A stretch of 7,624 bases of DNA from 39-52-133 sp036523795 (GTDB lineage Bacteria; Pseudomonadota; Gammaproteobacteria; Burkholderiales; Gallionellaceae), in contig DATDDN010000181.1 of the NCBI GenBank assembly GCA_036523795.1, positions 1 to 7,624 on the forward strand. Direction: 5' to 3'. This document shows, piece by piece, positions 1 to 7,613 of this stretch. Within the stretch, counting starts at the first letter, position 1; each line of letters starts with the position of its first letter. The notes below the pieces were generated by a model. It was not told the origin of the DNA. It was given only the letters and a program-made list of their open reading frames with translations, and did not search any database. The position numbers were made by a program, and so were the translations under genes.

Positions 1-58
1 CGACATTACTCCGGTGCCGCACAATGGTTGCCGCCCGCCGAAGAAGCGTCGTATCTAA
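1..58 (+). CDS. rpsK: 30S ribosomal protein S11, C-terminal end (partial)
   Basis: Only the last 18 codons and the TAA stop are in the window. They read DITPVPHNGCRPPKKRRI, the highly conserved S11 tail that lines the mRNA exit region of the 30S platform. The gene starts upstream of the window. It is followed 18 bases later by rpsD, as expected for the alpha operon (S13-S11-S4-alpha-L17), so both are probably on one transcript. Identification rests on the tail sequence plus synteny; the rest of the gene cannot be judged. Confidence 0.95.
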   Translation, partial: DITPVPHNGCRPPKKRRI

Positions 59-64
59 TTTATT

Positions 65-68
65 GGAG
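65..68 (+). promoter_or_regulatory. Shine-Dalgarno of rpsD, fixing a TTG start
   Basis: GGAG lies eight bases before the TTG at 77-79. There is no in-frame ATG before codon 71, and the conserved S4 N-terminus (MARNLDAKC) begins exactly at this TTG. Translation of S4 therefore almost certainly starts at a TTG codon. Confidence 0.8.
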
Positions 69-76
69 CATAGATC

Positions 77-706
77 TTGGCTAGAAATCTTGATGCAAAA
101 TGCCGTCAGTGCCGCCGCGAAGGCGAGAAGCTGTTTCTGAAAGGCGAAAAGTGCTTTACCGACAAGTGCGCGGTTGAGCGTCGTGCTTATGCACCCGGCC
201 AGCATGGCCAGAAGAAGAATCAGCGTCTGTCTGAGTACGGTGGCCAGCTGCGTGAGAAGCAGAAGGTGCGTCGTATTTATGGCGTGATGGAAAAGCAGTT
301 CCGCCTGACATACAAGCGCGCAGAGCAAGAGCGCGGTATTACCGGCGAAACTCTGCTGCAGAATCTGGAAGCCCGTCTTGACAACGTTTCCTATCGTATG
401 GGTTTTGGTGCCTCTCGTGCGGAAGCGCGTCAGGTTGTACGTCACAACTCCATCCTGGTTAACGGTAAGCGCGTCAATATTCCTTCCTACGTGGTGCGCC
501 CTGGTGATGTTGTAGAGGTTGCAGAGAAGTCACGCAACCACCTGCGCCTGAAGGCTGCCGTGCAGGCTGCCGAGCAGCGCGGTTTCCCGGAATGGATTGA
601 TATGGATGCCAAGGCAATGAAAGGTACTTTCAAGGCCATGCCCCAGCGTTCTGAATTGTCGGCAACAATTAACGAACACCTGATCGTTGAGTTGTATTCC
701 AAGTAA
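77..706 (+). CDS. rpsD: 30S ribosomal protein S4
   Basis: Primary 16S rRNA-binding protein that nucleates 30S assembly and helps maintain decoding fidelity. In E. coli it also represses its own operon by binding the upstream leader. The 209-residue product is full length (E. coli S4 is about 206). The N-terminal region carries four cysteines (C9, C12, C26, C31) in the zinc-knuckle pattern of the 'C+' type of S4. The S4 RNA-binding domain follows at roughly residues 98-160 (for example LEARLDNVSYRMGFGASRAE and the VNGKRVNIPSYVVRPGDVVEV region), and the usual tail ends in LIVELYSK. The start codon is TTG, supported by a well-placed GGAG. The gene lies between rpsK and rpoA with short spacers, so operon membership is clear. 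The S4-binding leader upstream of rpsM is outside the window. Confidence 0.98.
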   Translation: MARNLDAKCRQCRREGEKLFLKGEKCFTDKCAVERRAYAPGQHGQKKNQRLSEYGGQLREKQKVRRIYGVMEKQFRLTYKRAEQERGITGETLLQNLEARLDNVSYRMGFGASRAEARQVVRHNSILVNGKRVNIPSYVVRPGDVVEVAEKSRNHLRLKAAVQAAEQRGFPEWIDMDAKAMKGTFKAMPQRSELSATINEHLIVELYSK

Positions 707-712
707 TCCATT

Positions 713-717
713 CGGAG
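713..717 (+). promoter_or_regulatory. Shine-Dalgarno of rpoA, favouring the ATG at 724
   Basis: CGGAG ends directly against an in-frame TTG at 718 but sits six bases before the ATG at 724. Only the ATG has workable spacing, so translation should begin at 724. Confidence 0.75.
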
Positions 718-723
718 TTGGAT

Positions 724-1695
724 ATGTCCAATACAGATTTTTTGAAGCCCCGTATTATTGACGTTCAGAGGATTTCCCCCACCCAGGCCAAAGTGGTGAT
801 GGAACCTTTTGAACGCGGCTACGGCCACACACTGGGCAATGCACTGCGCCGCATCCTGTTGTCTTCGATGCCTGGCTATGCAGTGACTGAGGTGAAGATT
901 GCTGGCGTACTGCATGAGTACTCCTCGATCGACGGCGTGCAGGAAGACGTTGTGGAGATTCTGCTGAACCTCAAGGGTTTGGTACTGAAACTGCACAATG
1001 CGACCGAAGCCACTTTGCGCCTGAACAAATCTGGCGCAGGTGTGGTCACTGCCGCGGATATCGAAACGACTGCCGACACCGAGGTGGTTAACCCATCCCA
1101 CGTGATTGCGCACCTGACCGCAGGTGGCAAACTGGACATGGAAATCAAGGTGGAAAAGGGCCGTGGTTACGTTTCTGCCATTTCCCGCCAGGTGCCCGGC
1201 GCGACTCGTCCGGTGGGCCATATCGCCCTGGATGCTTCGTTCAGCCCTGTGTTCCGCGTAAGTTACGCAGTTGAGAGCGCGCGCGTAGAGCAGCGTACTG
1301 ACCTGGACAAGCTGGTGCTGGATATCGAAACCAACAGTGCGATTGATCCGGAAGAAGCCATCCGCTTTGCGGCCCGTATCCTGGTTGAGCAGTTCTCCGT
1401 ATTTGCTGCGCTGGAAGGCACGCCTGCTCCGGTTGAGAAGCCGCAGACACCCAAGGTCGACCCCTTGCTGCTGCGTCCAGTGGATGACCTCGAGTTGACT
1501 CCGCGCTCTTCCAACTGCCTCAAGGCACAGAGCATTCACTATATTGGTGATCTGATTCAGCACAATGAGGCTGATCTGTTGCGCACGCCTAACCTGGGTC
1601 GCAAGTCGCTGAATGAAATCAAGCAGGTGCTGGCTGAGCATGGCCTGTCACTGGGCATGAAATTAGAAAACTGGCCTGCGCCAGCTGAGATGTAA
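724..1695 (+). CDS. rpoA: DNA-directed RNA polymerase subunit alpha
   Basis: Alpha subunit, present as a dimer in core RNA polymerase. Its N-terminal domain assembles beta and beta', and its C-terminal domain binds UP elements and activators. From the ATG at 724 the protein is 323 residues (E. coli 329). The N-terminal domain (about 1-230) shows the conserved stretch FERGYGHTLGNALRRILLSS. A linker rich in proline and lysine follows. The C-terminal domain then has LLLRPVDDLELTPRSSNCLK and PNLGRKSLNEIKQVL, the helix-hairpin-helix fold whose Arg and Asn in RSSNC correspond to the DNA-contacting R265 and N268 of E. coli. A longer reading from TTG 718 would add two residues but collides with the ribosome-binding site. 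The gene sits between rpsD and rplQ in the alpha operon. No truncation or anomaly is seen. Confidence 0.98.
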   Translation: MSNTDFLKPRIIDVQRISPTQAKVVMEPFERGYGHTLGNALRRILLSSMPGYAVTEVKIAGVLHEYSSIDGVQEDVVEILLNLKGLVLKLHNATEATLRLNKSGAGVVTAADIETTADTEVVNPSHVIAHLTAGGKLDMEIKVEKGRGYVSAISRQVPGATRPVGHIALDASFSPVFRVSYAVESARVEQRTDLDKLVLDIETNSAIDPEEAIRFAARILVEQFSVFAALEGTPAPVEKPQTPKVDPLLLRPVDDLELTPRSSNCLKAQSIHYIGDLIQHNEADLLRTPNLGRKSLNEIKQVLAEHGLSLGMKLENWPAPAEM

Positions 1696-1707
1696 GAAAG
1701 GATAATC

Positions 1708-2097
1708 ATGCGTCACCGTTTAGGACTTAGAAAACTTAATCGCACCAGCAGCCACCGTCTGGCCATGCTGCGCAACATGACCGTGTCCCTGCTGCGTCAT
1801 GAAGCGATCAAGACCACCTTGCCCAAGGCAAAGGAACTGCGCCGCGTTGCAGAACCCATTCTGACTCTCGGCAAGAACCCGACACTGGCCAACCGTCGTC
1901 TGGCATTTTCGCGTCTGCGTGACCGCGAAATCGTTACCAAGCTGTTTGACGAACTCGGCCCGCGTTATGCATCTCGCAATGGCGGCTACTCGCGTATTCT
2001 GAAATTCGGTTTCCGCAAGGGCGACAATGCTCCCATGGCGCTGATCGAGCTGATGGATCGCCCGGCTGAAAGCCAGCCTGTGGAAGATGCGGAGTAA
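1708..2097 (+). CDS. rplQ: 50S ribosomal protein L17
   Basis: Large-subunit protein near the peptide exit tunnel and last gene of the alpha operon. The product has 129 residues (E. coli 127). It begins with the signature MRHRLGLRKLNRTSSHRLAM and has the conserved central and C-terminal blocks (LRHEAIKTTLPKAKELR, then GGYSRILKFGFRKGDNAPMA). The ATG is preceded by AAGGA with five-base spacing, 12 bases after the rpoA stop. A strong intrinsic terminator begins 15 bases after the stop codon, so this is the end of the operon. The short acidic tail (VEDAE) is typical of proteobacterial L17 and not unusual. Confidence 0.98.
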   Translation: MRHRLGLRKLNRTSSHRLAMLRNMTVSLLRHEAIKTTLPKAKELRRVAEPILTLGKNPTLANRRLAFSRLRDREIVTKLFDELGPRYASRNGGYSRILKFGFRKGDNAPMALIELMDRPAESQPVEDAE

Positions 2098-2112
2098 CAT
2101 GTTGTTTGCTCG

Positions 2113-2143
2113 ATAAAAAAGCCGGCGATGCCGGCTTTTTTAT
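2113..2143 (+). terminator. Bidirectional intrinsic terminator between rplQ and uvrA
   Basis: A perfect 14-bp inverted repeat (ATAAAAAAGCCGGC, three-base loop GAT, then its exact complement) has a G+C-rich core followed by T6. The left flank is A6, so the minus-strand transcript also ends in a U tract. It should stop the alpha operon on the plus strand. It is also the only good U-tract terminator for uvrA on the minus strand, about 165-195 bases past the uvrA stop. Confidence 0.93.
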
Positions 2144-2296
2144 TTCAGGAACTTTTTAGCCGTTCCTGGGTACTAATAGCTCGTATGGTGAAAGCTGTAT
2201 AACCGTTACTCCTCCCTGAGCGGTTGTCCTGAACGCAAGTCGGGACTCTGAACGGCCCCTGACCTTCCCCCCTTTGGTCAGGGGCCATTCTTTTTG
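2144..2296 (+). ncRNA. Candidate small RNA between rplQ and uvrA
   Basis: This stretch has no credible protein gene but is rich in plus-strand structure. Hairpin 1 is CAGGAAC/GTTCCTG (2146-2152 and 2162-2168). Hairpin 2 is AACCG/CGGTT (2201-2205 and 2221-2225), whose 15-base loop holds CTCCTCCC, complementary to Shine-Dalgarno sequences. A weak stem GTCC/GGAC follows at 2226-2246. A strong terminator with a C-rich loop closes the region at 2250-2295. The preceding terminator (2113-2143) should block read-through from rplQ, so a second plus-strand terminator implies its own transcript, or else simple backup termination. The 5' end is unknown: no good sigma70 promoter is visible, with only partial -10 matches (TACTAA at 2171, TATGGT at 2184). 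Inferred from structure alone; no known RNA family was recognised. Confidence 0.4.
2250..2295 (+). terminator. Second plus-strand intrinsic terminator, C-rich loop
   Basis: The arms GGCCCCTGACC (2254-2264) and GGTCAGGGGCC (2276-2286) pair perfectly over 11 bp. Beyond one C-A mismatch, GAA/TTC extends the stem to 2250 and 2290. TTTTT (2291-2295) follows at once. The 11-base loop is TTCCCCCCTTT. On the minus strand no T tract follows, so it is directional and reads with the plus strand. It ends 11 bases before the uvrA stop codon and lies on the opposite strand to uvrA. Confidence 0.8.
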
Positions 2297-2306
2297 CTGG
2301 GCCGCT

Positions 2307-5141
<2,835 letters not shown>

Positions 5142-5149
5142 CCTGATCT

Positions 5150-5178
5150 TTCGTCGGGTCGGCTAAACCTGCTAATAT
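5150..5178 (+). promoter_or_regulatory. Possible promoter of the transporter-ssb unit
   Basis: On the plus strand, TAATAT (5173-5178) is a good -10. The -35 at 17-base spacing, TTCGTC (5150-5155), is poor. The -10 overlaps the uvrA -10 on the other strand, so the two may form a symmetric bidirectional element. Transcription would start near 5185, giving a very short leader. Confidence 0.4.
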
Positions 5179-5202
5179 ACGCGACTTTCTGCAAGTGCCC
5201 AA
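5174..5202 (-). promoter_or_regulatory. Predicted sigma70 promoter of uvrA
   Basis: On the minus strand, TTGGGC (-35, plus coordinates 5197-5202) and TATATT (-10, 5174-5179) are separated by 17 bases. Transcription would begin near 5167, leaving a leader of about 25 bases before the uvrA ATG. The -10 is good, the -35 only moderate. Confidence 0.55.
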
Positions 5203-5209
5203 CCCTTCC

Positions 5210-6586
5210 ATGTCGGTCGAAATCGATACCATGACACCCGCCGAACGCCGCGCCAGCATTGGCTTGGCGAGCATCTACGGCCTACGCATGCTGGGCCTGT
5301 TCATCATCCTGCCCATTTTTGCCCTGTATGCGCAGCAATTGCCCGGGGGCGAAAGCCATTTGCTGATCGGGATAGCGCTGGGAGCCTATGGACTGACCCA
5401 GGCCATCCTGCAGATCCCTGCCGGCTGGATGTCCGATCGCTACGGGCGCAAACCGGTCATTTATGCCGGACTCATCCTGTTTGCCATTGGCAGCTTCATT
5501 GCCGCGTCCGCCGACAACATCTACTGGATCATCATCGGACGTGTCATTCAGGGGGCCGGCGCCATCAACGCCGCCGTGATGGCACTGGCCGCAGACCTGA
5601 CGCGGGAGGAACATCGCACCAAAGCCATGGCGATGATCGGCATGACCATAGGCATAACCTTCTCCATGTCGTTGATCCTGTCGCCCGTGCTGTACCAGCA
5701 CCTCGGCGTGCCCGGCATCTTTGCGCTGACCGGCGTGCTCGCGGTGCTGGCTATGTTCATTGTCGCCTTCTTCATTCCTGATCCAGCGATCAACCGCTTT
5801 CATACCGATACCGAGGCCAGCCGCAAACACCTGGGTGAAGTGTTGCGCAACAAGGATCTGCTCCGCCTCGATTTCGGCATCTTCTCGCTGCATGCCATAC
5901 TGATGTCCGTGTTCATGCAAGTGCCCCTTCTGCTGCGGGATAACGGCCTGGTTGCAGAGCAGCACTGGCAGGTCTATCTGCCCGTGATGCTGATAGCCTT
6001 TGTGTTGATGATCCCCGCCATCATCGTGGCCGAGACGAAAAGCAGGATCAAGCAGGTGATGCTCGTCGCCATTGCCCTGGCTGCCCTGGGGCAATCGGCG
6101 CTGCTGCTGTTTCACGGCAGCATTCTCAGTATTGCTGCGGCGCTGCTGCTGTTCTTTGCCGCCTTCAACGTGCTGGAAGCCACGCTTCCTTCGCTGATCA
6201 GCAAAACTGCCCCGCTGGCCGCCAAGGGCACCGCCATGGGGGTCTACAGCAGCGTGCAGTTCCTGGGGGCATTTTTCGGTGCGTTCATGGGCGGTTTGCT
6301 TATGCAGCACGTCGGCGGCAACGCCGTCCTCATATTCGCCATCATCCTGTTGCTGCTCTGGCTGCTGGTCGCCAGCACCATGCGGACTCCCGCGGCGGTG
6401 CGCACCAGGCTGTATGCGCTGCCGGCAATGGACGAAGCATCGGCACGCATGTTGCAGCAACGTCTGGCACAATTACGGGGTGTTACCGAGGCAATGGTGG
6501 TGGCAGCAGAACAAATGGCCAGCCTGAAAGTGCAATTGGGCGGTTTTGATGAAGCAAGCGTAGAGCAATTAATCAAAGGGGCGTGA
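5210..6586 (+). CDS. YajR-like major facilitator superfamily transporter
   Basis: Inner-membrane secondary transporter of unknown substrate, about 458 residues with 12 predicted membrane helices and a C-terminal soluble domain. The opening MTPAERRASIGLASIYGLRM closely matches E. coli YajR. Motif A, GWMSDRYGRKP (about residues 72-82), and the helix-4 stretch GRVIQGAGA (about 110-118) are typical of proton-driven MFS carriers. After helix 12 a tail of about 60 residues (from 399) resembles the ferredoxin-like YAM domain of YajR. YajR-type function is inferred from similarity; its transported compound is not established. The start is uncertain: GTG 5195 (463 aa), ATG 5210 or ATG 5231 are possible and none has a Shine-Dalgarno. 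ATG 5210 is preferred because GTG 5195 overlaps the predicted uvrA -35. The TGA is one base from the ssb ATG, suggesting translational coupling. The order uvrA-MFS-ssb also occurs in Pseudomonas. Confidence 0.9.
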   Translation: MSVEIDTMTPAERRASIGLASIYGLRMLGLFIILPIFALYAQQLPGGESHLLIGIALGAYGLTQAILQIPAGWMSDRYGRKPVIYAGLILFAIGSFIAASADNIYWIIIGRVIQGAGAINAAVMALAADLTREEHRTKAMAMIGMTIGITFSMSLILSPVLYQHLGVPGIFALTGVLAVLAMFIVAFFIPDPAINRFHTDTEASRKHLGEVLRNKDLLRLDFGIFSLHAILMSVFMQVPLLLRDNGLVAEQHWQVYLPVMLIAFVLMIPAIIVAETKSRIKQVMLVAIALAALGQSALLLFHGSILSIAAALLLFFAAFNVLEATLPSLISKTAPLAAKGTAMGVYSSVQFLGAFFGAFMGGLLMQHVGGNAVLIFAIILLLLWLLVASTMRTPAAVRTRLYALPAMDEASARMLQQRLAQLRGVTEAMVVAAEQMASLKVQLGGFDEASVEQLIKGA

Positions 6587-6587
6587 G

Positions 6588-7043
6588 ATGTCTGTAAACA
6601 AAGTGATACTGGTCGGCAGACTGGGCAAGGACCCGGAAACCCGCTACATGACTAACGGCGAGGCAGTGGCCAATGTGACCCTGGCAACTTCCGAAAACTG
6701 GAAGGACAAATCCGGCGAAAAGCAGGAGCGCACAGAATGGCACAACCTGGTGTTCTATCGCCGCTTGGCTGAAATTGCCGGTGAATACCTGAAAAAGGGC
6801 TCGCAAATCTACGTTGAAGGCCGCATCCAGACGCGCAAGTATCAGGACAAGAGCGGGCAGGAGCGCTACATCACCGAAATCATCGTCAATGAGATGCAGA
6901 TGCTGGGCGGAAAGTCCGGCGGCGGCAGCTTCGAAGTGATGGACAAGCCTGCCGGCGCGGCAGCTGCCTCGGCGCCAGCGGCGGCGCGCCCGGCACCGGC
7001 AAAGAGCAATTTCGACAACTTCGACGACGACATCCCGTTCTGA
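6588..7043 (+). CDS. ssb: Single-stranded DNA-binding protein
   Basis: Essential tetrameric protein that coats single-stranded DNA during replication, repair and recombination and recruits partners through its tail. The 151-residue product has an OB-fold at about residues 1-108, beginning MSVNKVILVGRLGKDPE. A flexible Gly/Ala/Pro-rich linker (109-140) follows, then the acidic tip DDDIPF that docks replication and repair enzymes. By eye alignment, W38 and W51 correspond to the DNA-stacking W40 and W54 of E. coli, while E. coli F60 and W88 are tyrosines here (Y57, Y85), conservative aromatic changes. The linker is shorter than in E. coli (178 aa total). AAGGGG inside the end of the transporter gene lies six bases before the ATG and serves as ribosome site. 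No separate ssb promoter was recognised, so it probably shares the transporter transcript. Confidence 0.98.
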   Translation: MSVNKVILVGRLGKDPETRYMTNGEAVANVTLATSENWKDKSGEKQERTEWHNLVFYRRLAEIAGEYLKKGSQIYVEGRIQTRKYQDKSGQERYITEIIVNEMQMLGGKSGGGSFEVMDKPAGAAAASAPAAARPAPAKSNFDNFDDDIPF

Positions 7044-7045
7044 CC

Positions 7046-7080
7046 CCGCTCGCCTGGCTGTCCCTTATGCCGGGAAGCGG
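7046..7080. repeat. Hairpin between convergent ssb and dsrC-like genes
   Basis: CCGCT (7046-7050) pairs with AGCGG (7076-7080), and CCTGGC (7053-7058) pairs with GCCGGG (7069-7074) with one G-T wobble around a ten-base loop. It starts three bases after the ssb stop and ends just before the end of the opposing gene. No T tract follows on either strand, so it is not a standard intrinsic terminator. It may protect mRNA 3' ends or mark a factor-dependent stop. Confidence 0.5.
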
Positions 7081-7081
7081 C

Positions 7082-7447
7082 CTACATCACACTGCCGAAC
7101 GAGAGATCGCTGGCGTGGGGTGGGATAGGGAGCCCTGCCAGGCGGCTGCCCTGGCTGACTGGTCCGTCCGGAAACAACTGGTACAAATGGCCACGCCCCA
7201 TGGCGTGTGAGAATTTCTCTTCCAGATCGCGCAGCACGATGCGGGCGCTGTCTTCGTTGCCGTGAGTGCGGTAGCGCTCACGCAGGAAGTAAATCACTTC
7301 CCAGTGTTCGTCCTCCAGCTCCAGTCCTTCGCTTGCGGCGAGTTGACTGGCGATCTGCGGCGTCCAGCGCCCCAGATCGAACATGTTGCCATGCGGGTCG
7401 GTATCCTGGTGTTCGAGGTTGCGTAAGGCTTGGTTGATGTCTAGCAT
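7082..7447 (-). CDS. DsrC/TusE-family protein lacking both active cysteines
   Basis: DsrC/TusE proteins pass sulfur as persulfide or trisulfide on C-terminal cysteines, in tRNA thiolation (TusE) or dissimilatory sulfur metabolism (DsrC). This 121-residue protein has the family core: EGLELEDEHWEVIYFLRERY (40-59), LYQLFPDGP (88-96) and SRLAGLPIP (101-109). In the family the tail usually reads like (A/C)KxAGLPKPxxC. Here the two cysteine positions appear as S101 and A112, and the chain continues nine more residues to SFGSVM. No cysteine occurs anywhere, so thiol chemistry is impossible. It is thus neither an active TusE nor a DsrC; a structural or regulatory role is plausible, as cysteine-lacking members of the superfamily (called RspA by some authors) are known. 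It has a strong AGGAGG ribosome site and near-consensus promoter, arguing against a dead gene. Confidence 0.88.
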   Translation of the reverse strand: MLDINQALRNLEHQDTDPHGNMFDLGRWTPQIASQLAASEGLELEDEHWEVIYFLRERYRTHGNEDSARIVLRDLEEKFSHAMGRGHLYQLFPDGPVSQGSRLAGLPIPPHASDLSFGSVM

Positions 7448-7454
7448 GGTGAAA

Positions 7455-7460
7455 CCTCCT
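7455..7460 (-). promoter_or_regulatory. Consensus Shine-Dalgarno of the dsrC-like gene
   Basis: On the minus strand AGGAGG lies seven bases before the ATG (7445-7447). It is the strongest ribosome-binding site in the window and firmly sets the start. Confidence 0.9.
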
Positions 7461-7473
7461 GCTGACGTTTAGA

Positions 7474-7489
7474 CCGGACGAGTGTCCGG
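7474..7489. repeat. Inverted repeat at the predicted dsrC-like transcription start
   Basis: CCGGAC and GTCCGG form a perfect 6-bp inverted repeat around a four-base spacer. It begins seven bases past the -10 element, essentially at +1, and ends about 13 bases before the AGGAGG. It could be an operator or a stable 5' hairpin on the mRNA. Confidence 0.6.
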
Positions 7490-7495
7490 ACTGCA

Positions 7496-7524
7496 ATTAT
7501 CGTTAAACCCAGTATATTTGTCAA
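7496..7524 (-). promoter_or_regulatory. Strong sigma70 promoter of the dsrC-like gene
   Basis: On the minus strand a perfect -35 TTGACA (plus coordinates 7519-7524) and a five-of-six -10 GATAAT (7496-7501) are separated by exactly 17 bases. The start would be near 7489, leaving a leader of about 42 bases. This is the best promoter in the window. The -35 and spacer also resemble an IscR/Rrf2-type operator. Confidence 0.85.
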
Positions 7525-7534
7525 GTATTGGCCT

Positions 7535-7555
7535 GTTCCGCCGCTCGTGCGGAAC
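7535..7555. repeat. Inverted repeat upstream of the dsrC-like promoter
   Basis: GTTCCGC (7535-7541) and GCGGAAC (7549-7555) are perfect 7-bp arms around a seven-base spacer, starting ten bases upstream of the -35. No T tract adjoins it on either strand, so it is more likely a protein site or chance structure than a terminator. Its function is unknown. Confidence 0.4.
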
Positions 7556-7613
7556 CCGCTGGCGCAGCGATTTTCCAATGTTTGTTTTGTACTGAATCTC
7601 AGGCTGAACCGAA

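Noticed and set aside
718..723. TTG start for rpoA two codons upstream
   Set aside because: It abuts the CGGAG ribosome site with no spacing; the ATG at 724 has a six-base gap.
487..1641. 384-codon open frame antisense to rpsD and rpoA
   Set aside because: It lies wholly opposite two certain, conserved genes, has no family motifs, and its composition follows the reversed rpoA codons.
2185..2202. Five-codon open frame (MVKAV) in the rplQ-uvrA spacer
   Set aside because: It is too short, has no Shine-Dalgarno, and overlaps the structured region.
2254..2286. The second hairpin as the terminator of uvrA on the minus strand
   Set aside because: On that strand it is followed by GTTCAGAG with no T tract; the hairpin at 2113-2143 serves uvrA far better.
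5282..6472. 396-codon minus-strand open frame opposite the transporter
   Set aside because: It is rich in His, Gln and Gly, as expected from reversing codons of hydrophobic membrane helices. The MFS reading is clearly the real one.
7557..7574. Small stem CGCTG/CAGCG followed by ATTTT as a plus-strand terminator
   Set aside because: The stem is only five base pairs with a three-base loop, and no plus-strand gene precedes it.
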